Positions 9,569-21,428 of a stretch of 64,000 bases of DNA are shown one piece after another. A program made the translations under genes and the position numbers. This DNA is from Clavelina lepadiformis. Lineage: Eukaryota; Chordata; Ascidiacea; Aplousobranchia; Clavelinidae. A model generated the notes under the pieces. The model worked only from the letters and a program-made list of their open reading frames with translations. It made no database searches and was not told the origin of the DNA. Every line of letters starts with the position of its first letter. The first letter of the stretch is position 1. The DNA is taken from positions 558,001 through 622,000 of the forward strand of contig NC_135242.1 in assembly GCF_947623445.1 (NCBI RefSeq), in the 5' to 3' direction.

Positions 9569-12500
9569 TCATTCCATGTGCAATATTCCAGGATACAAAT
9601 ATAACTTTTTCCTTAAGGAGAACCAAGTGTCTGTGAGTTGCATGCTGCCATCGGACCATCTTCTACTTTGATGCGAAACCTCATTATTGACCTGCAGTGG
9701 TCAGAGTAAAAATTTGCAAAGTTTTACGTTCAGTCCGAGATACGTTTACCAGTCGTTACAAGACAAAAAAATTATGCTGAAGTTTGCCGAATGTTGATAA
9801 ACATCAACAATCATTGACTTACCTTTGTCATCAAGTCAAGCAGATGCTCGTCTTTAGCTTCTTTCGAAAATATACGAACAATGCTGCTCATGTATAATCC
9901 ACGCTTCGACTTAAAACCTGACGAAAAACATTTCCTCATGTATAATTTATAAGTTTACAACTTATCGAACATGATCCTGCTCAGGAAACTGTAAGTTGCG
10001 ATTTGAAAAGCGAATTTTATGGCTTGTATTTTTTTTCCTATTTTTCATAATTTGTGTTGATATAATAAACGCACCCTCTAACGTAGAGAATCCAACGAAG
10101 AGGTCAGGCTGGCTTACAATTTTGCTCTCAGTGCACAAGACGCTTTTAAAGTTCTGGAGAAGTTCTGCAAAGAGAGTAAAGTAATTAAGCATGCGAGGCA
10201 TTGGTGAAAGCAGACCCATTTGCTTCGTTGTACGTGCTGTTGCAACTGCGTAAAGAAAAGTTCACACGCGTACCGTAAAATGGACGTTGCAACGTTTTAT
10301 TTGCAACTGAATTTTATTAACTGAAAGCAAAATACAAAAAACTTAAGCAAAGTTTGAAAATCACGTGTTGGTGTTGAAGAATCTTGTGGAACATATTTGG
10401 ATTCGTTTTCATCGGACTCGTTCCCTCCATCTACAATATTAGAAGACGGCGTTGGAGGCAGATCAACAAATGAAAAAGTGCGTTAAACTTCAATGAAATG
10501 TTTGGCACAAACATAGGTTATCAAACGGTCTCCAAATAAAAACAATCATCGTACATCCTCTGCAGCATTGAAAGAAAAATACTTTTGGTTTCCCATCCAA
10601 GCTTTGGCTATCCTCGCTTTTACAGAACTTTTCAACAATTTCTGGTACTGAGACTGGAACGCAGTCCGATCCAAATACCAATGTTCCCCGTTTGACATCT
10701 AAAACATATAAAGCATGAGACGATAAAGTCTACAAATGACATACAAGACCTTAACCACGAAAACATCACCACATTTTCCATGGCTCATCATGCATAGTAT
10801 GGAGAAGTTTGTGTGATCGGACCATTGTGAAAATTTCTCAGCAGAACAACGTAGCTTCTGGAAATATAATCAACAGCAGTTACTGGTAGGCCAGTAACAT
10901 ATCATACAATTATACCAAGTCAAGTGCATCGTTTATTACGTCAGCAGACAGATTCTTCATCACTGTAACTGAGCATCCGAGACCCTCAAATAGTTTCTTC
11001 ATTAGTATATGTTCTTTTTTCCCTTCTACACCTCTTGAAAGCGATTTGTGTTGAGTTTTCTTGAACTGCCTGCCACTTGAAAGGGCCTTCCATTTCGGAA
11101 ACTTAGTATTGCTTAAAATTAGAACGTGTCCTTTTGGTTTTTCTTTAACCTGGTATACCTGGCACAACGTAAAATAACTTAATTACAGTAAAACAATAAC
11201 GTTGCACATTTGCACTTCATGAGCAATAATCCACTTAGTAAGCTATTGCAAACAGCATACAAGGAATCTGTGTAAATTTTAAATCTTTTGAGGTTCGAAA
11301 ATTTATAAGCTTACAAAAATATCTTCTCAAAACCACCTACATGCTTATTTCCTTTATGTTTGTTGAAAAATGCTGTCGTTGTGTGTAAGACATCCACATC
11401 ATATTTAGCTTTGTTAGACGATTCTATCACATTTTCCTCAAAATTTTCTGGAGCTGCCCAAAATTAAGACCACGAGCATAACATATAACATTGCTGTTAA
11501 AGACTTTCAATGATAAACGCTTTAAATTGTTGTAGCCATTGCTAGTAAGTAGTTAAGGATGTATTTAAGGTATACACAGTAGAGATGGTTGCCTAGTGCC
11601 TGCATGGTTGTAACTGACTTGCCTTTTTCTGACAACGAATGAAACTGAAATGATTTAGAAGCAACACTCTCCTCGGTGTCTGCATCCTTCAGTTTACATT
11701 TCACGTTTTCCAAATCAATCTGTCCTTCATCTTTGATAAAAGCAAACTGCCCGGAAATCAATGGCTTGTCTTTGAAGATTTGAATGCTTCGAATTTTTGT
11801 CTGGGCTGGTTCAGATTCTGCACCAGGGCATATCATCTCCAGTATCAGGTTTTGTTTCTTTCTGAACACAGCAATGAGCTACTGGTTTGAAAACAACTTA
11901 ACAACCAAATAAACAAACTGTTTCAAAACACTCACCGCACTTCCACAGAAAATGTCCACGCACTTTCAATATCATGAACATCTGGAAGATTTTCTACCAT
12001 TTTCCACTTAATAACGGGATCACTCGATTCTTCCAAAGATTTTTCACAAATAAACATCATTTTTTTGACATTAAAGTTGGCTTTTGTGCCCTGGATTCTT
12101 TTTCTGTTAATTGATATCAAGTTAGTTTGACAGTGACACGGGAGCATTACATTCATACTCACTTACTTGCAAAATGAGGTCGTACTAAAAAAGATTGAAT
12201 AATCATCCTGCACTTTCACTGGTTCCAGCTTTTTCCAGCCACATCCATCATTTGTTTCAGGCTGAAGATAAAACAAGTTTTTTGCTTAAAAATTACAATG
12301 TCAAAATTCAGTTAATTTCAGTTTGATAAAAAAATGCAAAATATTAGGGGCCAAGTTTGACACAAGAAAGATATTTCAGTAAGTGAGTAAGTAGTGAGTA
12401 TGATATGTATGATGCGTCGTACTATGTACAAGATATGTTTTACTGAGCTTTAAAGACCTTAGAAAATTGGATGCACTGTTTCGCACTGATGACAAAATCA

Positions 12501-15500
12501 AGTGTAGCCTACACTTACATCACACTTACCGCGACCAGGACATCCTTCTGCGTTGTTCTATAGCAAGTGGGCATTTTTATGGAGACTGGTCTTTTAAATG
12601 TCTGACTTGGTGAGCATTTCAACGTTGGTGTTAAAACAATGTTTTCTGAGGTCTGTTGGATTAACAAAGTGTACATTGTTTTCTTGCAGCACATACCCCT
12701 AATTTTTTGAAATTTCGCCGTCCACTTTCCTTCAATCATAATTTTAAGGTCACTTTACCAATGCCAGTGCAGTGCAGGCAAAGCAACAAACGGATTCTTT
12801 TCTTAAGGTTAATCACATAAATTTACCTCTGCAATGGAGGGTTTGTGCTTCAGAGCAAATTTGAAGAAAATATACTCCTCCAATGCTCCAGGAGGAATGT
12901 TGATCTCACAACCTCCGAATTTAATGACATCTCCATCCTCGCCAACTATCTGTGGCAACATAATCTGTTAAACTATCTGTTTTGTAACATAAAATAAAGC
13001 ACCAAAAACTTTTATGACGTAGTGATCCTCCACGTGACCGCTGCAATTGGATACTCACTGCCGATGTACAGAGTGTAATGTAAGTGCTTGAAGTTTCTTT
13101 GCTGCTCAAAATTTCACCGCCGGTACCTTCACCAACAAAACAAAACATTACGGTGTTAAATCAGTGTCTCTGCATCATTAGGTAGAAGTCTAACTCTAGC
13201 AGCTTTGTATTTGCGCTTTAACTTTTCTCGACTCAAAAGTTCTCTTACCTGCGTTCTTTGTTTCATGACAAGGGTCCTTTGGTGATTGTCGGTGCTGGTT
13301 CTGAGAACGTAAATAAAGCATAGAATTATAATACCGTCTAATTGTGAAATAAGCTATGCAATTTTTGATGATTATTTCCAGTGTAAATACAGTAATAGCC
13401 AAAATTAAGAATTAACTATACAGTATATTACAAAATTGCATAGTTGTTTTTAGCTCTTTCGTCTGTTCTGTCTGCATGAATCAACCTTTTAACTCTAAGC
13501 ATCGAATTACCATCAATTTCATCCTTTTCTACTTTACCTCAGCCTCTCCTTCTAAGGATGTTGAGCAGACACTTAAAGCCATTTGAGAAGTTGTTTGCTG
13601 CTGTTCACTTTTAACAGGAACTTCTGTTAAGTGCTGGACCGTGGAAATGTCGCGTAAGGCCACAAATGCTTTAAAATGATACAAAGCTTCCCTCTCTTTT
13701 CCTGTCGCCATAGATTGTTTGCCAGAAACATACATAACTGTTGCCATGGCATTTGCTATGGACTGCCTTAATGTCATAAGAACAGGGTTTTTTTCAATGA
13801 TGTTTTGACATGTAGGCATCAACTTTTCAATTTCAGAAAATCTTTTCTTTGCAAATAAGCTGTCAATCATATGTCCAGAAGTTGCTAAGACGTGAACATC
13901 ATCGGAGTCTGTATCTTTAGATATTTTCTTTTGAATTTCCAAAGCACTGTTAAAACTTTCCAACGCCTCATCATGTCTATTTAACTTTTGCAAGCAAACA
14001 CCGGCGTTGAAAAAATAGGCGGCAGCATTTTCATCTCTGGCCAAATCAATGGATGCTTCCTTTTGTATTTCTATCGCTGATAGATGTTTAGATAAAGCTT
14101 CGTCAAGTTTATCAAGGTGAAATAAGCACTTGCCAATCTGATTAAGAAAAAGTGCCACGTGTTCGTTCCTTTTTATTTCAGGGGATGTTTTTTCTCGAAT
14201 TGCTAAACCGTTTTCGAAAAACGTGAGAGCTTCTTGAGGAGCATTTGTTTGCACAAGACATTCGCCAACTACATACGAATAGGTGGCAATATCTTCATCT
14301 ACTTCAGGGTTTACTGAAATACGTTTCTGCACATCTAATGCTTCCTGAAATTTTTCTATTGCTTCGTTTTGTCTTCCTAGCCCAATTAAACACAAACCAA
14401 CCTGAAGAAGTAAATTTGCATCACTTTTATCTTTACTTTCCATTAAGCATTGAAGCCGAGCTGTGATTTTGATCGTGTCATCATCAGCTATAGCTTTGCG
14501 TTGAAGTCCCAAAGCGGAACGAAATTGTTGCAAGGCTTGTTCATGACGTTTTAACTGTGCATAGCAAATTCCAATGTTGGTGTGATACTTGGCTGTGATG
14601 GAATGATGTTGATCATTCTGGGGAAGCTGTTGTTGGATCGAGAGACCTTCCTCCAGACATTTCAACGCTTTTTCTGGCAAGTGCATGTTTCCATAGCAAA
14701 CCCCTAAAGTAAGCAGAGTACCTGCGATGTCTTCGTTAAGTTTTTCTTCGGTGTTTATTTCTCTTAGAACATCCAAACAAGATGTTAAGTAATTTGCAGC
14801 TTCTTTATAGTTGTTTTTGTCCATTAACATTGACCCAATTTGCTGGTAACGTCTGGCCAATGCGTTTTTGTCCGATACTGATTTCAGTAAAATATGTGAG
14901 GATTTTTCCCAAACTGTAAATGCATCATCCATTTTGTCAAGTTTTGCGAAGCAAATTCCTTTATTAAACAGGCAATCGCTGACAAATGTCTGCCTATCTT
15001 CATCTGATGGGGAGCTATCCATGAATTCCAATGCTAATGAAAAGTTATCTGAAGCTTTGTCGAACTGGTTCAGATGATAATAACACAAACCAATCTGATT
15101 GAAATAGTTGGCAATGAGTGGTTTATTCTGCTTATCCGAAGCAAGATTTTTTTGAATTACAAGACCGTCTTTGAAATATTTCACACTTTCTTGGTGGTTG
15201 TCCAGGTTTTTGTGACTTATTCCCATGTTAAAAAGTATGGCGGCAATTCCTTTATCTTTATTTTTGTCTTCAGTGATGGTTCGGCGAATTTTTAGCGATT
15301 CTTTTAAATATTCTAGAGCCTGTTTAGAGTTTTTTAATCGATCGAAGCAGATCCCGATTTGATTAAAAGTGTCTGCTATATCTTTATCCCTGCTTTCGCC
15401 TGATGACAACTCTTTTCTAATCTCTAATTCTTCTTGAAACAATTTGAGAGCAGCGTCATAGCTGCCCTCTACGCGAAGGGAAACTGCTCTGTTGAAAAGT

Positions 15501-15721
15501 GCATTTGCTTTATTTCTTCTTCTATCACTGACCATGAACGGAAACTTAATTTTTTCTGGCGTCAGGAACTGATCCTTGGCATCCTGCGAGAGTGGTCCAC
15601 TAGAGAGGAGATAATCGAAAAGCGGATCCCATTCTGGTTGCAGAGTAGGCGGGAGCTGTTTCCCAGATTTTTCAGAAGACAAATAATTGTCTGACAAACG
15701 TTGCGAAAACTGGGTACTCAT
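9569..15721 (-). CDS. TPR-ZU5-UPA-caspase fusion protein, 15 exons
   Basis: Exons on the minus strand: 15721-13538, 13300-13249, 13126-13059, 12949-12827, 12652-12530, 12261-12167, 12103-11936, 11861-11576, 11158-10916, 10857-10770, 10698-10555, 10430-10365, 10164-10075, 9917-9823, 9691-9569. All junctions are GT/AG and all phases agree, giving about 1,315 residues. Residues about 75-700 are 12-13 TPR repeats of kinesin-light-chain type (FNQIGICF pattern). Residues about 752-880 are a ZU5 domain (GGCEINIPPGAL; TLKCSPS...PVSIKMPTC). Residues about 880-1033 fit a UPA domain. Residues about 1034-1315 are a caspase: GHVLILSNTKF, catalytic His about 1140 in MMSHGK, catalytic Cys about 1189 in FFFQCCRG, then small-subunit strands (FVGFSTLEG, FSKEAKDEHLLDLM, KKLYLYPG). 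It is likely a cytosolic cysteine protease gated by its own TPR and ZU5-UPA parts. That role is inference. The least certain junctions are the donors of exons 10 and 12. Confidence 0.85.
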
Positions 15722-16914
15722 ATCAGAATTGACGTAGCGTAAGCTTATTCAATTTAATTGCATATTTTTCATTTTTATATTTTTTTTCATATTTTTTTTC
15801 ATATTTGTTCACATTCTTACTATATAGTCTTGTGTTTCTGACAAAAGAATGTTTGTTATTTTTGTGGATTATCAAAAAAAGTTACTGATAACCGACCCAA
15901 GAACAGTATATTAACCTGTATGTTACAATACAATTGCTTGAAATCTGTTTTCTCTTAGAAAAAAAAAGAATAAACGAAGATGAACAAAAGTCGTCCTTGT
16001 GAGCTGTGCAATGCTCATTGTTATACACTGTACATTGTTTTGTCGTAACTTGATCGTATTGTTTCGTTTGTCCTTTCAGCAAGCAACATATAATAGTACA
16101 GAGGTTGGTATAAGAATTTAAACCGAACATTTTAAGGTTTCAAAGAAAGTTTTAACCCTTCAAATTACAATCTATTTTAAGATTGCAATACACGAACTAA
16201 CTTAAGGTTACAGGTTACGGTTACAAATACAAACATGTACAAACAAATACAAAATTATGAATAAAACATTAACATTATCATTTATTCAAAATATTCTACT
16301 ATTTTAATGGTGACTTTTTGTTGTCAGCAATATATACAGCTTCTCGTTAGCATAAAAAGGCACATGCCATCTTATCAAACTTCCACAGCCTTGCTAACTT
16401 GTTTTTTGATAAATTCCTGAATTTTATTTAATACATTGCTAGCGCCCGTTATAAGCCGAACTTTTAAAGTCGTAACAAAAATCAAAGAACTGTTTAAATA
16501 AAATAATGACTTAAGTACAAAAATATGGAAGTGATAAAATGAAATACGATTAAACGCAAAATAAAAAGATTACTTTAAAGCACAATAAAATAACTGTTAA
16601 TATAAGGTGAGTATACAACAGGTCATATAATAACAATACACACAGGCAACAGCGCAAAATTTTTAAAGTCAATTTTACAATTTACTGTTTTAATCGATTT
16701 AAAAAACTGACTGAAAATGACTAAAATTAATGACTTAAACGTTTCAATCAATTCTGTAGCAGGTGCAGTAATCGCTTTGAAATTCTGTCATCTACTCCAA
16801 AGAAAGAGGATTTTAGTTTCGTTTTTAAAACATAATTATAAACTAGTACAATGAAATATTCTCTCATTTACAAAAACAGAAAACTATACATACAAGCTAG
16901 ATCTACTTGAATCT
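15722..16914. other. Upstream region of the caspase gene; no gene seen
   Basis: Very AT-rich, with T-runs at 15770-15810. It should contain the promoter and 5' UTR of the minus-strand caspase gene. I see no clear TATA box or coding frame. Confidence 0.4.
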
Positions 16915-18027
16915 ACACACTTCCACTCTTCAAGTATTATGCTAATTGTGAAGAACTCAGAACTAAGCAAACTCATGGTGGTAACTAACTAATTAGCCTA
17001 ATCACTAAAAATATTAACTAACTAAAAATTACTAAACTAACAACAACAAGCTAAGAACATGAGAAGCTGATCCCACAGATATCAATCATATTAACTCCCA
17101 GCTTTAAAGTGTAATAAAAGTTCTAACTCTCCTTAAATTATTTCTTTATTCAGGAATTTGGAACCAATTAAGTTATTGTGCAACATAAAAATCCTACTAA
17201 AGACGTATTTTTACATCAAGAACAAAATAAACTCATCACTAAATTTAAAATGACCTGAACAATTCTATCAAAGCAATATGTTCTCGCATCGTTTCCATAC
17301 TTGCATCAACTTCTCCTGTCTAACTCTCAATTGTCAATTTAACAGTTACATACTTTCAGTTACCAAATTTAATAAAAGTCTGTTTGATAACTTTTATGCG
17401 AGGTCGTCAAAGTATTATCAATAGTATCATAATATTAACTGAAAAAATATTTATTTAACTTAGAAACAATATTTTTTCCTTGGTTCCGTTTTGCGATATG
17501 ATATTATATGATTGCTGGTAACAAAGAAAGTTTTAAGAAATATTGAAACTTTATATCTTTCATTGTTGTTGTTGTTGCACAAGGGACGCTATTGGGGGTC
17601 GGTATGGAAACTTTTCCACGTATCAGTTTACTTGACTCAGCACCAGTATATCAGGTTGAGTTGTAAGTTGTCCACGATAGAAACTTGGTGGAATTGCTAC
17701 CGCGTCACTATAAAAAATATACAAAGAAATAGAAGAAATGTATCTCCTAAAAATACTAAAAAGCTATGACAACAATGTCTATTGTCTACAGGCGATTAAA
17801 CACAATGATGTAGCAACCATGGGTCGGGACGGAAGCCAGGCGTGGGATGGACGGGCAGAGACGAATATCATGAGAAGCATAGCATAACAATAGCATGAGA
17901 CGCTGTGTAAATCAAAAAGCTGTGGGAATGAGGAACACGAAATCGATCGAAAAACAATTAACCTGAGGTCCCGCTGACGATACAAGCCGATGATAAATGA
18001 AATGTGTTTCAGCAAATTTAAGAAAGT

Positions 18028-18452
18028 TTATTAACTCCGCTTATTATGACCATCTTGGGACCAGACTATTTTGATCATAATGACCACAATATCCGAATGA
18101 TTCGAATGACCACAATAACCGGAACTGCTACAGCGCTTTTTAACCACGTCAGGATTGATACAGTTTGGCTCAAAATGACAAAAAACATCAAATTCATCAT
18201 TTATTTCATTAACATCAAAGTGAACGTAATTAGATGAACTGAGAACACACGAGGCACAATTGTCACAGCCAAGTTGCATAACTGATATAAATAATTGATA
18301 AAAAAAAACCTATAAAAGTGGTCAAAATATCCGAAGACTGGTTATTGTAAACGGAGAATTTTATACGCCAAAATTCGGGACCGTACCAAAATGGTCATAT
18401 AAAGCGGGTGGTCGTGTTATCCGCGGTTATATTAAGCGAATTTTACTGCATA
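18028..18452. mobile_element. Possible pogo/Tigger-like small element (copy at 20755-21130)
   Basis: One edge reads ttaactccgcttattatgacc and the opposite edge, read on the other strand, cagtaaaattcgcttaatata followed by acc-rich sequence, a loose inverted repeat. The interior has repeated tgaccac(a/t)at(a/t)tccg words. No transposase frame. The family call is tentative. The same block occurs in unit 2. Confidence 0.35.
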
Positions 18453-18554
18453 AAGGCACAAGTAGTTTAACGGTGATACAGCGGCACAAAAGTTTTGTAG
18501 AAAACGTGACAACGACGTCCTGTAGAAGTCAAATGTATTTGTAAGATTTTTAAT

Positions 18555-18764
18555 TCATCGCAATTCTGAGATTTCTATTTTCTTTTCCGTGAGTATTCTC
18601 AACAAGTATGACGTAGCACTATCCGTGAAGAACGTCGATGGTATTATGACGTAATAACCGGGATTTAGTTCCCCAAATAAACAAACTTCTCGTTGCTGTT
18701 TATAAACCGGTGTCTGTGACGTCACGTTTCTGGCCGCTCCCAAAAACCGAGTTTCGAGCGAACC
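18555..18764 (-). pseudogene. Duplicated last exon of the calpain gene
   Basis: Encodes the calpain domain III end (REVCLFGELNPGYYVIIPST, then YLLRILTEKK) and stop exactly as in 21224-21430, with only a few amino-acid changes. The similarity stops inside the exon, just before FLGAARN, and the upstream sequence is unrelated and lacks the acceptor used in the true exon. So it was copied with the 3' flank of the gene and is probably not a gene of its own. Retention of the frame suggests the event is recent, or that the exon is occasionally used. Confidence 0.7.
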
Positions 18765-19155
18765 CGAATATATGAAGGTCGACACGAACGAATCCCGAAT
18801 CTATTCGTATTAGAACAAAAACAATAAATGAATTTCTTCCAAAAGTTGTCAAGTCTTGCTTCTAAAATAACGTATTCGATAAACAAATCGCTTTCTTTCG
18901 AAAAATAGTGATTAAAAAACGTTTTAAAAAGCAAAATCATTAAGAAAACAACCTTCATTGTAAGTACTGCTGACTCTAGTTTAGCATTGTCGGGAAACTA
19001 GATCATCATTTTTTGCGAAAGTCAGTAAATTTATAAGTAATATTGTATTCGGGTTCGCCATTGTTGGTATTCGTGTTCGCCCGATTCTTTCATAAAGGCG
19101 ATATTCGGCGAATCTATTCGGATTTGGGTTCGTATCGGCCCATCCTTAGCATATA

Positions 19156-21428
19156 AACATTTCCAATCTTCAAGTATTATGCTAATTGTTAAGAACTTAA
19201 GAATTAAGCAAACTCATGGCGGTAACTAACTAATTAGCCTAATCAATAAAAATATAAAATAATAAGAACAAGCTAAAAACATGCGAAGCTGATCCCATAT
19301 CAATCATATTAACTCCCAGCTTCGAAGTGTAACATTTTTGTTCCTGTTTCATTTAATCAAATTCCCTTTATGACGCAATACGTGTCAAAAGAGGTCAAGC
19401 GTCAATATAGACATTGCCCTATCGACAATGTCACAGTTTGGAGTCAGTCCAAAGAAAATTCCAAAGTGTTGCGTTTGTATTGTTCAAGAAATCACTTCGT
19501 TGTATTCCATTTGTTTGAAGTAGAAAAAACGAGAGAAATACACAGTATTCATTTCCAACAAGTACTGTTGTTTCATCGTTATTTTTGGTTCTTTAAAACT
19601 TAACAAAGAACAGAAGTTTCGTCATAAAGGACAAATTTTAATAGTAAGTGACATTGTAAAAATCCTTGATCAAAACAAGTCTACGAAAAAGGTGATATTG
19701 TTCATTGTTGTTTCGTTGAAAATACAATCGCTTACAAGGACGGCAGCACAAAGAACGGTTACGTAACATGTGCCGTAACATGTAAAAACACTGTAAAATT
19801 TACTAATAATGTTTTTAAATTATTTTTGAAAGATTATAAGCTATTTGCTTGAGATGGAGAATGTCGAATTGATTAATTATTAACAGAAGTCAAGTAACGA
19901 CAAGTAATTCTTGACGTAAGCGTTTATATGAATATTAGAGTATTATATTATTTTTAGAGCAAAAATACGTTAATAAAAATTCCAAAAATCTAAGTTTGTA
20001 AAATACGAGCACTGCCATACTGTCAGTTTAACAGTTACATGTTTTCAGTTACCGAGTGTAATAAAAGTCTGTTTGACGATGACGTATGCGATGGTGTCAA
20101 ATTACGCTCCATGGCGACACAAAAACATCCAGATTGTGTTAAATCAGATATTTTTGTCGTTTTAAAATGTCCATTTTGTGAAACTGAATCATAATATTGT
20201 CTAAAATAATATCTATTTAACTTAAAAACAATTTTTTTCCATGGTTCCAATTTGCGATATGATATGAAATCGTTGCTCTGTTAACAAAGAAAGTTATGTT
20301 AAATATTGGAATTGTATCGTGCACAAGGGACGCTATAGGCCATAAGGCATAGGGCGTCCATATCGATCCTTTTTAAGTATCAGTTTACTTCACTCCACAC
20401 CAGCATATCAGGTTGAGTTGTAAGTTGTCCACGATAAAGACTTGGTGGGGTTGCTACCGCGTCACTGTAGAAAAAGAAACAAAGAAATAGAAGAAATGTA
20501 TCTCCTAAAAGCTATGACAACAACGTCTATTGTCTACAGGCGACTACACACAATGATGCAGCGACCATGGGTCGAGTCGAAAGGCGTGGGATGGACGAGC
20601 AGAGACGAATGGCACGAGGGGCTGTGAAAATCAAAAAGCCGTCGAGAAACACGAAGTCGACCGCAAAACAATTAACCCGAGGTCACCGCTGACGAGGTTG
20701 GATACAAGCCCATGATAAATGAAATGTGTTTCAGCAAATTTAAGAAAGTTTATTAACTCCGCTTATTATGACCATCTTGGGACCAGACTATTTTGATCAT
20801 AATGACCACAATATCCGAATGATTCGAATGACCACAATAACCGGAACTGCTACAGCGCTTTTTAACCACATCAGGATTGATACAGTTTGGCTCAAAATGA
20901 CAAAAAACATCAAATTCTTATTTCATTAACATCAAAATGAACATAACTAAATGAACTGAGAACACACGAGGTACAATTGCCACAGCCAAGTTGCATAACT
21001 AACACAAATAATTGATAAAAAGCCTCAAAATATCCGAAGACTGGTAAACGGAAAATATTACATGGCAAAATTAGGGACCGTATCAAACTGGTCATATAAA
21101 GCGGGTGGTCTTGTTATCTGCGATTATATTAAGGTTTATTCTTATAAAGAACTATTTCTGAACAACGTAACAACGTGACAACGACGTCCTGTAGAAGTCA
21201 AATGTATTTGCAAGATTTTTAATTCATCGCAATTCTGAGATATCTATTTTCTTTTCCGTGAGTATTCTCAACAAGTATGACGTAGCATTGTCCGGGAAAA
21301 ATGTCGATGGTATTATGACGTAATAACCGGGATTTAGTTCCGCAAATAAACAAACTTCTCGTTGCTGTTTATAAACCGGTGTGTGTGACGTCACGTTTCT
21401 GGCCGCTCCCAAAAATCGAATTTCCAGT
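19156..21428. repeat. Tandem segmental duplication, unit 2
   Basis: Counterpart of 16915-18765. It includes the genuine last calpain exon at its right end. The stretch 19330-20020 has no counterpart in unit 1 beyond scattered words. Confidence 0.8.

Larger units (their letters stand above)
16915..18765. repeat. Tandem segmental duplication, unit 1
   Basis: Matches unit 2 (19156-21428) in the same orientation and order: cttcaagtattatgctaatt near 16935, then a block from about 17331, then a transposon-like block at 18028-18452, then a copy of the last calpain exon ending near 18764. The offset is about 2.24 kb at the left and about 2.67 kb at the right, so the units differ by roughly 430 bp in the middle. 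Confidence 0.8.
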
